This document shows, piece after piece, positions 14,945 to 24,127 of a stretch of 64,000 nucleotides of DNA; position 1 is the stretch's first letter, and the number at the start of each line of letters is the position of its first letter. The stretch is from Flavimobilis massiliensis. GTDB taxonomy: Bacteria; Actinomycetota; Actinomycetes; Actinomycetales; Cellulomonadaceae. The notes beneath the pieces are model-generated. The model saw only the letters and a list, made by a program, of their open reading frames with translations, did not search any database and was not told the DNA's origin. The stretch covers positions 744,001-808,000 of the forward strand of contig NZ_LT964979.1 of NCBI RefSeq assembly GCF_900240335.1. Direction: 5' to 3'. The position numbers and the translations under genes are program-made.

Positions 14945-17785
14945 TCAGACCCCTGCGTGAGCGACAACACCTCGGCGCACCGCATCGACCGCCTGCCGGG
15001 CGACCTTCTGCGTGCGTGCGTCGGGTGCGGCGATCGTCAGCTGATCGAGGACGTCGACGATCTGCTTGCAGATGCGCACGAAGTCTCCCGCAGCGAGCTC
15101 CGTGCCGCGCAGCACGTGCTCGAGGCTGCGGCCCGCTGCCCACCGGTGGACCGCCTCGACGAGCTGCAACGACGGCGGCGGGGTCGTGTCGAGCCGGTGG
15201 GCCGTCTCGAGGTCCTCGAGGCGCGACCATGCACGGACGGTGGCATCGAGCGCGAGGCCGAGCCGTCCGTCGGGCCCGCCCGGGACGTGCGGCTCCCCGA
15301 CCTCCTCGCCGCGCGGCTCGTGAACGACAGCGGTGACGACCGCGGCGAGCGCCGGCGCGTCGAGGTCCGACCACGCTCCGTGCCGCAGACACTCCGCGAC
15401 GAGCAGGTCGTTCTCCGCGTAGATGCGCGTGAGGGCACGTCCGTGCGACGTCACCCGCAGCTCGGGCGTGCCGTCACCGGCGGGGGCGAGATAGCCGAGG
15501 TCGACGAGAAGCTCGCACACACGGTCGAACTGCCGGGCGATCGTGCCCGTGCGGCCGGCGATGCGGCGCACGAGCGCCGCGTGGTCCTTCGTGAGCCGCG
15601 CGTGGCGCTCCGCCCAGCGCGCATGCTGCTCGCGGTCGGGGCAGCGGTGGCACGGGGGCGCGCGCAGCGGGCGGCGCAGCGCCTCGAGCTCGGCGTCGTC
15701 GGCCGCGGCGGACCTGGCCTTCGACCGCCGCGACGGCGTCGCGTCGAGACCCGCGACCGCCGCCCTGAGCGACGACGCGAGGTCACGACGGTCGCCGGGC
15801 CGACGCTCGTCGAACGCACGCGGGACCCGCACCTCGGCGACCACCTCGACGGGACCGAGGAGGTCGGCCGGATCGATCCGGCGCACCTTGCCCTGCTCCG
15901 AGAGGACGACGGGCTGGCCGGGGCCGAACCGTTCGGGGCTGGGCCCCGCGAGGACGACCGCGTGGGCGGCGCGCCGGCCCTCGCCGACCGCGACGACGTC
16001 CCCGCGGCGCAGCGCGCCGAGCGACTCGAGCACCGCCCGTCGTCGGGCGCCGGCGTCAGCCTTGCGGAGGTCGCCCTCGCGCTGCGCGACACGCTGCCGG
16101 AGCCGCGCGTACTCGGCGAAGTCGCCCAGGTCGCAGGCCATGGCGGCCGCGTAGCCGTCGAGCGCCTCGGACTGCTGGCGCGCCTGCGTCGCCAGGCCGA
16201 CCGCGCCGCGGTCCGCCTGGAACTGCGCGAAGCTCGTCTCGAGGACCTCGCGCGTGCGCGCACGGCCGACCGTGCCGACGAGGTTGACCGCCATGTTGTA
16301 CGTCGGGCGGAAGCTCGAGCGCAGCGGGTACGTGCGCCGTGACGCGAGGCCCGCGAGCACGACCGGGTCGAGCCCCGGGTGGTCGAGCACGACGGCGTGC
16401 CCCTCGACGTCGATCCCGCGCCGCCCGGCACGCCCCGTGAGCTGCGTGTACTCCCCCGGCGTGAGGTCCGCGTGCCCGCGCCCGTCCCACTTGACGAGCT
16501 TCTCGAGGACGACGGTGCGCGCCGGCATGTTGATGCCGAGCGCGAGCGTCTCCGTCGCGAAGACGACCTTGAGCAGCCCGGCCGCGAAGAGCTCCTCGAC
16601 GGTCTGCTTGAACTGTGGCAGCATCCCCGCGTGGTGCGTCGCGAGGCCGCGCGCAAGTCCCTCGATCCACGACGCGTACCCGAGGACGCCGAGGTCCTCG
16701 GCCGGCAGGTCCGCGCACCGCTCGTGCGCGAGATGCCGGATGCGCACCTCCTCCTCGCGGGACGTCAGCGAGATGCCGAGGCCGAGGCACTGTGCGAGCG
16801 CCGCCTCGCAGCCCGCGCGCGAGAAGATGAAGTGGATCGCGGGCAGCAGGCCCGCGGCGTCGAGCGTGTCGACCGCCGCCGCGCGCGACACCTGACGTCC
16901 GCCGTGCGGTCCACGGCGGCGCGGCTCCGGCCGACCGCGGCCGCGCCGAGGACCCGGCCCCGGGTCGAGCCGCCGGACGGCCTGCGCAAGATCCGGGTTG
17001 ATCGGTGGGTTGACACCCGGGTCGGTCGGGTCGACGTGGCCCGCGTAGAGGTCGAGGATCTCGGCACGGCGTCCGCGCCGCGGCTCGTCGTCCGACGGAC
17101 GTCCGCGGAGCATGACGTGCTGCCACAGCGGCACGGGCCGCCGCTCCGAGACGACGACGGCGGTCGCACCGCGCACCGTGCCGAGCCAGTCGCCGAACTC
17201 CTCCGCGTTCGACACGGTCGCGGACAGCGACGTCACCTGCACGTCCTGCGGCAGGTGGATGATGACCTCCTCCCACACGGGCCCCCGGAAACGGTCGGCG
17301 AGATAGTGGACCTCATCCATGACGACGTGCCCGAGGCGCGCGAGAGCGGGCGAGCCCGCGTAGAGCATGTTCCGCAGGACCTCGGTCGTCATGACGACGA
17401 CGTCCGCGTCGCCGTTGATCGAGACGTCACCCGTGAGGAGCCCGACGCGGTCCGTCCCGTGCCTACGCACAAGGTCCGTGTACTTCTGGTTCGACAGGGC
17501 CTTGATGGGCGTCGTGTAGAACGCCTTGCGGCCCTGCTCGAGCGCCAGGTGCACCGCGAACTCCCCGACGACCGTCTTGCCGGCGCCGGTCGGGGCCGCG
17601 ACGAGGACGCCCTGCCCGCCCTCGAGGGCGCGGCACGCCTCGATCTGGAAGTCGTCGGGCTCGAAGCCGAGATGGGCGCGGAAGCGCCCGAACGCCGAGG
17701 CTTCGTCCGCCGCGCGGACGCGGGAGAGCGCGTAGCGCTCTGCCGGCGAGAGATCGGCGGGCGCGAGGTCGTCCGTGCTGCTCAT
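14945..17785 (-). CDS. helY: Ski2/Mtr4-like DEAD/DEAH-box RNA helicase HelY
   Basis: This 946-residue protein has the superfamily 2 motifs Walker A APTGAGKTVVGEF (about residues 65-77), MDEVHYLAD and SLSATVSNAEEFGDW in the first half. The second RecA-like domain has FATETLALGINMPARTVV and QLTGRAGRRGID. A C-terminal DSHCT-type region follows. It matches mycobacterial HelY in size and neighbours (tatC, tatA, pafC and pafB nearby). Such helicases probably remodel structured RNA. A Pro/Arg/Gly-rich linker lies at about residues 270-300. Confidence 0.93.
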   Translation of the reverse strand: MSSTDDLAPADLSPAERYALSRVRAADEASAFGRFRAHLGFEPDDFQIEACRALEGGQGVLVAAPTGAGKTVVGEFAVHLALEQGRKAFYTTPIKALSNQKYTDLVRRHGTDRVGLLTGDVSINGDADVVVMTTEVLRNMLYAGSPALARLGHVVMDEVHYLADRFRGPVWEEVIIHLPQDVQVTSLSATVSNAEEFGDWLGTVRGATAVVVSERRPVPLWQHVMLRGRPSDDEPRRGRRAEILDLYAGHVDPTDPGVNPPINPDLAQAVRRLDPGPGPRRGRGRPEPRRRGPHGGRQVSRAAAVDTLDAAGLLPAIHFIFSRAGCEAALAQCLGLGISLTSREEEVRIRHLAHERCADLPAEDLGVLGYASWIEGLARGLATHHAGMLPQFKQTVEELFAAGLLKVVFATETLALGINMPARTVVLEKLVKWDGRGHADLTPGEYTQLTGRAGRRGIDVEGHAVVLDHPGLDPVVLAGLASRRTYPLRSSFRPTYNMAVNLVGTVGRARTREVLETSFAQFQADRGAVGLATQARQQSEALDGYAAAMACDLGDFAEYARLRQRVAQREGDLRKADAGARRRAVLESLGALRRGDVVAVGEGRRAAHAVVLAGPSPERFGPGQPVVLSEQGKVRRIDPADLLGPVEVVAEVRVPRAFDERRPGDRRDLASSLRAAVAGLDATPSRRSKARSAAADDAELEALRRPLRAPPCHRCPDREQHARWAERHARLTKDHAALVRRIAGRTGTIARQFDRVCELLVDLGYLAPAGDGTPELRVTSHGRALTRIYAENDLLVAECLRHGAWSDLDAPALAAVVTAVVHEPRGEEVGEPHVPGGPDGRLGLALDATVRAWSRLEDLETAHRLDTTPPPSLQLVEAVHRWAAGRSLEHVLRGTELAAGDFVRICKQIVDVLDQLTIAAPDARTQKVARQAVDAVRRGVVAHAGV

Positions 17786-17806
17786 GCCCCCAGCGTAGGC
17801 GCGCGC

Positions 17807-18748
17807 TCAGGCGAGCAGCGTCACCGCACCCCGGTGGATCTCGACGCGGAGCGGTAGCGGGCCGATCTCCTCACCGTCCGCCATCGCGACGGGCGGCGTG
17901 CGACCGAGGTCCGCAGGCTCGACCGTCACCGACGTCGCCCGTGTGATCGAGACGGCAGGGTGAGAGACGTGGGTGCCGCGATAGAGACGCGGGAAGAGGC
18001 CGACGGCCTGCAGCCGCCGCAACGGCCCAGCGGTGACGAGGTCGAGCTCGCCGTCGTCGAGGCGTGCGTCGGGCGCGACGCGGAGCCCGCCCCCGAACAT
18101 CGGGGAGTTCGCGACCGCGACGAGCGTGCCCGCGGACAGCCACTCGGTCGAGCTGCCGTCGAGGTGCTCCGCACGCACGCGATAGCCGAACGGCAGGAAC
18201 GCACCGAGCTCGCCGATGACGGCGCGCAGGTACTTGAGGTGACCGCGCGGGAACGTCAGCCTGTTGGCCCGCGCGTTGACCGCAGCGTCGAGTCCTGCCG
18301 ACAGCACGCCGGCGAACCAGCGGCCGTCGAGCGAGCGCGGGGGCGCGACGTGCGCCGCGTCGACGAGGCGGGTACGACCTGCTGCGAGCGCGTCGAGGAT
18401 CACCCGGATGGCCGCGTCGACCCTGTGGAGGGGAAGGTCCGCAGCGCGCGCGTAGTCGTTGCCCGAGCCGACAGCGACGATGCCGAGCGGCGTGCGCGTC
18501 GTCGCGACCGCGTTGAATCCGAGATGGACCATGCCGTCGCCCCCGACGACGACGAGGGCACGAAGCCCGTCTGAGACGCCCTGGCGGGCGCGGTGCACGG
18601 CCTCGAGCAGGGTCGAGCCCGAGAGTTCGACGACCTCGTGGCCCGCGGCCCCGAGCAGCTCGCGCGTGCGCCTGCCCGCGCGGGCGCCTCGGCCGCGGCC
18701 CGACGTGGGGTTGACGACGAGCCCGACGGGCCCGGCAGGGGTGGTCAC
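17807..18748 (-). CDS. Diacylglycerol kinase family lipid kinase
   Basis: This 313-residue protein has the DAGK catalytic motifs: VNPTSGRGRGAR near the start, VVGGDGMVHLGFN (the GGDG loop) at about residue 67, and GSGNDYARAADLP. It should phosphorylate diacylglycerol or a related lipid at the membrane, feeding phosphatidate back into phospholipid synthesis. It overlaps tatC by four bases, so the two are co-translated. In the GGDGT motif the usual Thr is Met, which is a tolerated variation. Exact substrate is unknown. Confidence 0.9.
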   Translation of the reverse strand: MTTPAGPVGLVVNPTSGRGRGARAGRRTRELLGAAGHEVVELSGSTLLEAVHRARQGVSDGLRALVVVGGDGMVHLGFNAVATTRTPLGIVAVGSGNDYARAADLPLHRVDAAIRVILDALAAGRTRLVDAAHVAPPRSLDGRWFAGVLSAGLDAAVNARANRLTFPRGHLKYLRAVIGELGAFLPFGYRVRAEHLDGSSTEWLSAGTLVAVANSPMFGGGLRVAPDARLDDGELDLVTAGPLRRLQAVGLFPRLYRGTHVSHPAVSITRATSVTVEPADLGRTPPVAMADGEEIGPLPLRVEIHRGAVTLLA

Positions 18749-19530
18749 AGGCCGTCGGCCTCCTCGGCGAGGGTGCGTCGGCGGTCAACGCGACGGTCGT
18801 GGAGCAGCGCGATCCCCACCGCGAGGGCGTAGAGGACGAGGATCGGCAGGGTCATGAGGAACATCGTCAGCAGATCGGGCGTCGGCGTCATCATCGCGGA
18901 GAACGTGAACGCCAGGACGATCGCCCACCGCCACCCCCGCAGCCACGTACCGCCGCGAACGACACCGACGAGGTCGAGCGCGACCATGACGACCGGCAGG
19001 AGGAAGACGAGCCCGAACGCGAGGATGAACTGCGTGACGAAGGTGAGATAGGACTGCGCGTCCTGGAGGTTCGTCGCCCCTTCGGGAACGAAGTCGACGA
19101 GGATGACGACGGCTCGTGGCAGCACCCACCAGGCGAGCGCGGCGCCCAGGAGGAACAGGGGGACCCCGGCGGCGACGAACGCGACCGTCCCCCACTTCTC
19201 CTTGCGGCTGAGGCCCGGGACGACGAACGCCCACGCCTGGAAAAGCCACCACGGGCTCGAGATGATGAGCCCGATCCACACGGCGAGCTTGATCTGCATG
19301 TCGATCGCGGTGAACGCGCCACCGAAGTTCAGCGCGACGGTGCGCCCCTCGCGCGCCGCGACCTCGAGGATCGGGGCCTGGAGCAGGTCGAAGACGCGCG
19401 GGTAGAGGAACCATCCTGCGACCGCACCGAGCAGCACGCCGAGCCCGGCGAGGACGACGCGGTTGCGCGCCTCGACGAGATGGGCGCGCAGGGGCATCCG
19501 CCCGTCGCGCGGGCGGCCGGTGCGTGGCAC
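18745..19530 (-). CDS. tatC: Sec-independent protein translocase TatC
   Basis: This 261-residue membrane protein starts with MPLRAHLVEARNRVV, the family motif for the first cytoplasmic loop (MPLxxHLxELRxR), at about residues 12-26. Six membrane segments follow, with FVVPGLSRKEK and FGLVFLLPVVMVAL typical of TatC. It forms the twin-arginine signal receptor with TatA/B. The stop codon is overlapped by the lipid kinase start. tatA lies just upstream (four-base gap), so the pair is one unit. Confidence 0.96.
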   Translation of the reverse strand: MPRTGRPRDGRMPLRAHLVEARNRVVLAGLGVLLGAVAGWFLYPRVFDLLQAPILEVAAREGRTVALNFGGAFTAIDMQIKLAVWIGLIISSPWWLFQAWAFVVPGLSRKEKWGTVAFVAAGVPLFLLGAALAWWVLPRAVVILVDFVPEGATNLQDAQSYLTFVTQFILAFGLVFLLPVVMVALDLVGVVRGGTWLRGWRWAIVLAFTFSAMMTPTPDLLTMFLMTLPILVLYALAVGIALLHDRRVDRRRTLAEEADGL

Positions 19531-19533
19531 GCG

Positions 19534-19800
19534 TCAGGCCTTGGGCGTGTCGTCCCCGGCCTGGTCGGCCGGCGTCGTCGGGGCCGTCTGCGTCGGGGCC
19601 GTCTGCGTCGGGGCCGGCGTCGAGGAGGCCGGCGGTGCGGTCTCCGCGTCCTCCGACCTCATCTCGCGGACCTCCTTCTTGACGATCCGCATCGAACGGC
19701 CGAGGTTGCGCGCGAGGTCGGGAAGCTTGCTCGATCCGAAGAGCAGGAGGATGAGCAGCAGGATGACCACGATGGCGAGCGGGTGCTCCTTGAGGAACAT
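19534..19800 (-). CDS. tatA: Sec-independent translocase TatA
   Basis: This 88-residue protein has one N-terminal membrane helix (HPLAIVVILLLILLLFGSSKLP) followed by the FG hinge and an amphipathic helix (DLARNLGRSMRIVKKEVREM). The C-terminal tail is rich in Thr, Pro and Ala with a repeated PTQTA unit. TatA oligomers form the translocation path. It is directly upstream of tatC. The repeated 15-base units (GGGGCCGTCTGCGTC on the plus strand near 19578-19612) may be prone to length change. Confidence 0.95.
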   Translation of the reverse strand: MFLKEHPLAIVVILLLILLLFGSSKLPDLARNLGRSMRIVKKEVREMRSEDAETAPPASSTPAPTQTAPTQTAPTTPADQAGDDTPKA

Positions 19801-19873
19801 GGGGGCGTTCTCCAGACGTCGGAAGGTGCACCCATCCTAGGCCGGGACCGGGCCGACGACGACGCCCGTCCGC

Positions 19874-20191
19874 TCAGCGCCACACCTGCGCCCAGCGTTC
19901 CCACACCTCGGGACGGGGTCGGGCGCGGTGCGCGCGCCTGCGGGCGCGTCGGTCCTCGATCTCGCGACGCAGCGGTGCGGGGTTCTCCCCCACGGTCACG
20001 TGGACGGGTGCGAGCGCGTCGAGCCGCGCGTCGGTGCGGGCGGTGGCTTCGTCGACGACGTCGCCGATCCGGTCGCCCGACGTGCCGAGCTCACGCACGA
20101 GGCCCTTGCCGTGCCGCCACACCTGACGCCACGCGAGGAATCCCGCGGCGAGCGCGCCGAGGGTGAGCGCCGTCCAGATCCAGAACCACAC
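19874..20191 (-). CDS. Small single-span membrane protein of unknown function
   Basis: This 105-residue protein has an N-terminal membrane helix (MWFWIWTALTLGALAAGFLAWRQVW), a charged linker and an Arg-rich C-terminus (RREIEDRRARRRAHRARPRP). It sits between tatA and pafC on the same strand, and is probably inserted with its basic tail in the cytoplasm. I do not recognise the family. Conservation of position in related genomes would be the main evidence for a link to Tat or PafBC. Confidence 0.65.
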   Translation of the reverse strand: MWFWIWTALTLGALAAGFLAWRQVWRHGKGLVRELGTSGDRIGDVVDEATARTDARLDALAPVHVTVGENPAPLRREIEDRRARRRAHRARPRPEVWERWAQVWR

Positions 20192-20200
20192 GGCGTCAGG

Positions 20201-21190
20201 CTAACCGTCGTACGCCTCGAGCGCCGCGGCGGCGGCACCCGTGACGGCCGCGTGGAGCTCGGCCGGGGAGACCGCGAGGACGTTCTCGGCCTCCTCGAGG
20301 ACGAGACGCACGAACCAGCCGGTGTCACGGACGACGAGATCGATCTCGAACGCACCGTCCGTGAGCTCACGGACCGCCTCGACGGGGACGGACTCGGCGA
20401 TCCAGCGTGCAGGGCTCGCGAGCGCAAGCGTCGCGAGGACCGCGCCGTCCCCGGGTGCCGGCCGGAACGTCGGCGCGTCGGTGAGTTCGGGGTGCGGCGC
20501 GGCAGGGTCCTCGAGGACGGTCGCCTCGAGGATGCGGTCGACGCGGAAGCTGCGTCCCGCCTGCTCGCGCAGGCAGAACGCGACGAGGTATCCGTGGGAG
20601 TCCTCGGTCGCGAGACGCACCGGGTCGACGTCGCGCTCGGAGACGACGTCGGACGCGGAGACGTAGCGTAGCCGCAGACGCCGCCCGTCCGTGAGGGCCC
20701 GCACGAGCGCGGCACGTACCGCGACGGGCGCTGCGGCACCCAGGTCGACGTCGACGAGCGCCGCCGTGCTCGCTGCTGCGCCGGCCGCGCGCGTGAGCAC
20801 CGCGAGCGTCGACGCGACCTCCGCGGCCTCACGAGGCTGCAGCTCGGGGTCGAGACCAGCGGCGAGCGTCCGCAGCGCCGCGATGAGCGCGACAGCCTCG
20901 CGCGTGCTGAGCCGCAGGGGGCGCGCCATGCCGTGGGGCTCGCGCAGCGCAACGTACCCGTCCTCCTCGTCGAGGTCGAAGTCGATGAGGTCTTCGGGGC
21001 CGTGCCCCGGCAGCCCCGCGACGAACAGCAGGTTGATGTCCTGGAGGATCCGGCGCGGCGTCACCTCGAAGCGCTCCGCGAGCTCGTCGAGCCGCCACGA
21101 CGCATAGCCGGCGTCGACGACGTCGTCGCGCCCGAGGAACGCGAGCAGGCCGAGGAGCCGGACGAGACGGTCGGGTGCGTTCTCAGCCAC
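20201..21190 (-). CDS. pafC: WYL-domain transcriptional regulator PafC
   Basis: This 329-residue protein has an N-terminal winged helix (LVRLLGLLAFLGRD, LDELAERFEVTPRRILQDINLL), a WYL-type sensor domain (GRRLRLRYVSASDVVSERDVDPVRL and YLVAFCLREQAGRSFRVDRI) and a WCX tail. PafB and PafC together activate DNA-damage genes in mycobacteria independently of LexA. The GTG at 21190 is chosen because it follows GAGGAGG and overlaps the pafB stop by eight bases; the frame continues open upstream inside pafB, which is a shadow. Confidence 0.92.
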   Translation of the reverse strand: MAENAPDRLVRLLGLLAFLGRDDVVDAGYASWRLDELAERFEVTPRRILQDINLLFVAGLPGHGPEDLIDFDLDEEDGYVALREPHGMARPLRLSTREAVALIAALRTLAAGLDPELQPREAAEVASTLAVLTRAAGAAASTAALVDVDLGAAAPVAVRAALVRALTDGRRLRLRYVSASDVVSERDVDPVRLATEDSHGYLVAFCLREQAGRSFRVDRILEATVLEDPAAPHPELTDAPTFRPAPGDGAVLATLALASPARWIAESVPVEAVRELTDGAFEIDLVVRDTGWFVRLVLEEAENVLAVSPAELHAAVTGAAAAALEAYDG

Positions 21191-22199
21191 GGTCGGCCTC
21201 CTCGTCGTGCGCTGCGCCCGGCGTTCCAAGCGGGATCGCGGCTGCGGCGCGGAGCCTGCGCGCCACCGCCTCGCGGAGCTCGTCCGGCTCGAGGACGACG
21301 ACGGCGTCGCCGTAGGACGCGACGAGCCGCGCCCCCTGCTCGAGGTCGTCGAGCGTGAGGTCGACGAGGTCACGGCCCTCGGCGCACCCGCAGGCCTCCG
21401 TCGCCTCGGACGGGCGCCCCTGCGCGCGCAGCGCGGCCGCCCGGCCCGGCGTGATCGCGAGGAACGCCTCGACCTGCGCACTGCGGAGACCGAGCATCGC
21501 CTCGACGTCGACGCTCCGGGGGATCTCGAACGCGCCAGCCTCGCCGACCGTGCCGACGGACCCGTCGAACCGCGAGAGACGGAACGCGCGCGCAGCGTCG
21601 CGGTCGCGGTCCTGGCCAAGGAGGTACCAGCCGCCGCGCCTCACCGCGAGCCGCCACGGCTCGACCGTGCGGACCGCCACCTCGCCCGTGCTCGCGGCGC
21701 GGTAGCGGAACCGTACGGCGGTGCGTGAGTCGATCGCGTCGACGAGCGGGCCGTAGGCGCCGCCGGCAGCGCCGACCCGCGGGGCGAGCGCGCCGAGGCC
21801 GTGCGTGTCGACGTCCGGGTCCCCGAGCGCCCGCAGCTTCGTCACCGCGCGGCGGGACTCCGCGCCGAGCGCGCCGTCCCGCCACAGCTGGGCCGCGACG
21901 GAAAGCACGCCGAGCTGCGACGCCGTGAGATGGACGGGCGGCATGTCGTAGGACTGCATGTCGAGCCAGTAGCGGATCGAGTCCTGGAACGTGTCCTCGG
22001 ACACGCTCAGCGGGAACCCGAGCTCGCGCAGCGTCGTCTTGTCGCGCTCGAAGAGCTTCTCGAACGCGTCGTCGGTGCGAGGTTCCGCATACCCCTCGAC
22101 GGTCGCGCGGATCTGGGCGCGCGTGAGCCCGTGCCCTGAGTTGACGAGGGCGATGACGAGGTTGAGGAGCCGTTCGTCGGCCCGGGTGCGCGTGGACAT
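21183..22199 (-). CDS. pafB: WYL-domain transcriptional regulator PafB
   Basis: This 338-residue protein has a winged-helix N-terminus (ERLLNLVIALVNSGHGLTRAQIR, then FEKLFERDKTTLRELGFPL) and a WYL domain with AVRFRYRAASTGEVAVRTVEPWRL and GWYLLGQDRDRDAARAFRLSR. It is the partner of PafC; the genes overlap by eight bases. The ATG at 22199 is preferred to the upstream TTG at 22208. Only 34 bases separate it from the divergent DUF3866 gene, so one or both transcripts may be leaderless. Confidence 0.92.
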   Translation of the reverse strand: MSTRTRADERLLNLVIALVNSGHGLTRAQIRATVEGYAEPRTDDAFEKLFERDKTTLRELGFPLSVSEDTFQDSIRYWLDMQSYDMPPVHLTASQLGVLSVAAQLWRDGALGAESRRAVTKLRALGDPDVDTHGLGALAPRVGAAGGAYGPLVDAIDSRTAVRFRYRAASTGEVAVRTVEPWRLAVRRGGWYLLGQDRDRDAARAFRLSRFDGSVGTVGEAGAFEIPRSVDVEAMLGLRSAQVEAFLAITPGRAAALRAQGRPSEATEACGCAEGRDLVDLTLDDLEQGARLVASYGDAVVVLEPDELREAVARRLRAAAAIPLGTPGAAHDEEADRG

Positions 22200-22233
22200 C
22201 GAGGTCAACCGTAGCGCCCGGTACCGTGTCCGG

Positions 22234-23367
22234 GTGATCAGCTGGCGCGAGGGTTCTGTGGTGTCGCTCGGTCGGACGTGGCCGGGGGCGTGCGAGGCGA
22301 CCGTGCGGCTCGCTGCGGGCGCGGAGGTCCGGGCGCTCGCCTACGTCGATCTTGTGGGGTCCCCGCAGGTCGGCGACCGTGTGCTGCTCAACGCCACGGC
22401 GCTCGAGCGGGGTCTCGGCACGGGCGGCTACGCGCTCGTCGTCGCACTGCCCGACAGGCTGCCGCCCGACGCCCCCGCAGGACCGGGCCACCTCGTCAAG
22501 GCGCGGTACACGCCGCTGCAGACGATGGTCCTCGGCGCCGACGAGCAGGAGTCCGAGCATCACGAACTGCTCCGGGACGCCGACGACCTCGACGCGCTGC
22601 CCGTCGTCGTCGCCGACCTCCACTCGGCGCTGCCGGCGGTGCTCGCTGGCGTGCGCGCCGCCTGGTCGGGGCCGCGCCCGCCGCGCACCGCCTACGTCAT
22701 GACCGATGGCGGTGCGCTGCCGCTCGCGTTCTCGCGGACCGTCGCGAGCCTGCGTGAGGCGGGATGGCTCGACGCGTCCGTCACCGTTGGGCAGGCGTAC
22801 GGCGGCGACCTCGAGGCCGTGAGCCTGCACTCGGGGCTCCTCGCGGCACGGCACGTGCTCGGCGCCGACGTTGTCGTCGTCACGCAGGGCCCCGGGAACC
22901 TCGGCACAGGCACACGATGGGGCTTCTCAGGGGTCGCGGCCGGCGAGGCGCTCAACGCGGCACACGTGCTCGGCGGGCGGGGCGTCGCGGCGCTCCGCGT
23001 CTCGACGACCGACGCCCGCGCGCGGCATCTCGGTGTGTCGCACCACTCGCTCACCGCCGTCGGCCGCGTCGCGCTCGCGCCGTCGGACGTTGTCGTGCCC
23101 ACCGTCACCGACGAGGTCCCGGTCCCGGGCGGTGCCGACGCGCTGCGCGCGGCGTTCCGCGCCGCCCGACCCCTCCTCGAGGCGGGACGGCACGCTCTCG
23201 TCGACGTCCCGGCGGACGCAGCGCTTCTCGCAGTGCTCCGCGGCACCCCGGTGGACCTGTCGACGATGGGACGCGACCTCGAGGCCGACCCATGGCCGTT
23301 CCTCGCGGCCGCCGTCGCCGGCGTGCACGCGGCTCACCTCACCAGCCTCCCTCGGGCATCGCGCTGA
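22234..23367 (+). CDS. DUF3866 family protein
   Basis: This 377-residue protein starts at GTG 22234 and has the features of the actinobacterial DUF3866 family: the N-terminal WREGSVVSLGR, then HLVKARYTPLQTMVLGADEQES, then TDGGALPLAFSRTV and VTQGPGNLGTGTRWGFSG. The middle looks like a Rossmann-type domain with glycine-rich loops. No catalytic function is established. Its divergence from pafB over 34 bases is a common arrangement in this class. No membrane segments or signal peptide. Confidence 0.85.
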   Translation: MISWREGSVVSLGRTWPGACEATVRLAAGAEVRALAYVDLVGSPQVGDRVLLNATALERGLGTGGYALVVALPDRLPPDAPAGPGHLVKARYTPLQTMVLGADEQESEHHELLRDADDLDALPVVVADLHSALPAVLAGVRAAWSGPRPPRTAYVMTDGGALPLAFSRTVASLREAGWLDASVTVGQAYGGDLEAVSLHSGLLAARHVLGADVVVVTQGPGNLGTGTRWGFSGVAAGEALNAAHVLGGRGVAALRVSTTDARARHLGVSHHSLTAVGRVALAPSDVVVPTVTDEVPVPGGADALRAAFRAARPLLEAGRHALVDVPADAALLAVLRGTPVDLSTMGRDLEADPWPFLAAAVAGVHAAHLTSLPRASR

Positions 23368-23386
23368 GCCCCGTACGCTGGCACCG

Positions 23387-24127
23387 ATGATCAGCGACGA
23401 CACCACGCGCGCGCCACGGGCCGCGGACCCCGCGCAGCGCCATGCCCGCGGGACGACGACCCTTGCGCTCGTCTCGCTCGCGTGCGTCGTCGTCGGGGCG
23501 CTCGCGTGGGCGCCGTGGCAGCTGCGCTGGAACCCCGATCTCTCGATCACCCTCCCGACGAACGAAGCCTCCGAGCCTCCGCCGCCCCCGCCGACCGAGC
23601 TCGCCGAGCAGCAGCAGAACAGCAGCGACATCGTCCTGTGGGTGATGATCCTCCTCGGCCTCGTCGTGCTCGCCCTTCTCGTCGCGGTCGCGGCTCGAGC
23701 GGTCCGCACCTGGTGGTCACGACGGCCACGGCCCGTACCCGAGGCCCCCATGACGGTCGACACGATGCCCGGTCAGGTCGTGCCGTCGCGCGAGGTCGTC
23801 GCCGACGCGGTCGCCGAGGCCCTCGAGCGGCTCGACGGAGTCCCGGACCCGGCCGAGGCCGTCGTCCGGGCCTGGCTCGTCCTCGAAGAGGCCGTCGCGC
23901 GCGAGGGCGTCATCCGCCAGCCGGTCCAGACGCAGGCCGAGCTGACGTCGGACGTCCTCCGCGCGACCCGGGCCCCGAGCACCGCGACGACCTCGCTCCT
24001 GAGGACGTACGAGGCCGTCCGCTACGGGAGCGGCGGGGCGACCGCCGACGACGGCGCCCCCGCCCGTGCAGCGCTCGGGGCGATCCTCGGCGCCCCGCGC
24101 GACGAGCACCCGGAGGTGGGACTGTGA
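23387..24127 (+). CDS. DUF4129-domain membrane protein
   Basis: This 246-residue protein has two membrane helices (about residues 24-43 and 83-103) flanking a Pro-rich external loop, then a cytoplasmic domain. The domain, with ALERLDGVPDPAEAVVRAWLVLEEAVARE and LRTYEAVRYG, is the DUF4129 pattern usually fused to transglutaminase-like TgpA proteins. Here it stands alone as the first gene of a five-gene operon with MoxR and DUF58 proteins. Its stop overlaps the next start by four bases. The role is unknown; a link to cell-envelope assembly is inferred from the operon type. Confidence 0.8.
   Translation: MISDDTTRAPRAADPAQRHARGTTTLALVSLACVVVGALAWAPWQLRWNPDLSITLPTNEASEPPPPPPTELAEQQQNSSDIVLWVMILLGLVVLALLVAVAARAVRTWWSRRPRPVPEAPMTVDTMPGQVVPSREVVADAVAEALERLDGVPDPAEAVVRAWLVLEEAVAREGVIRQPVQTQAELTSDVLRATRAPSTATTSLLRTYEAVRYGSGGATADDGAPARAALGAILGAPRDEHPEVGL

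Noticed and set aside
14441..16342. Long plus-strand open frame opposite the amidohydrolase and HelY genes
   Set aside because: Arg/Pro-rich and without motifs, while the minus strand carries complete helicase motifs.
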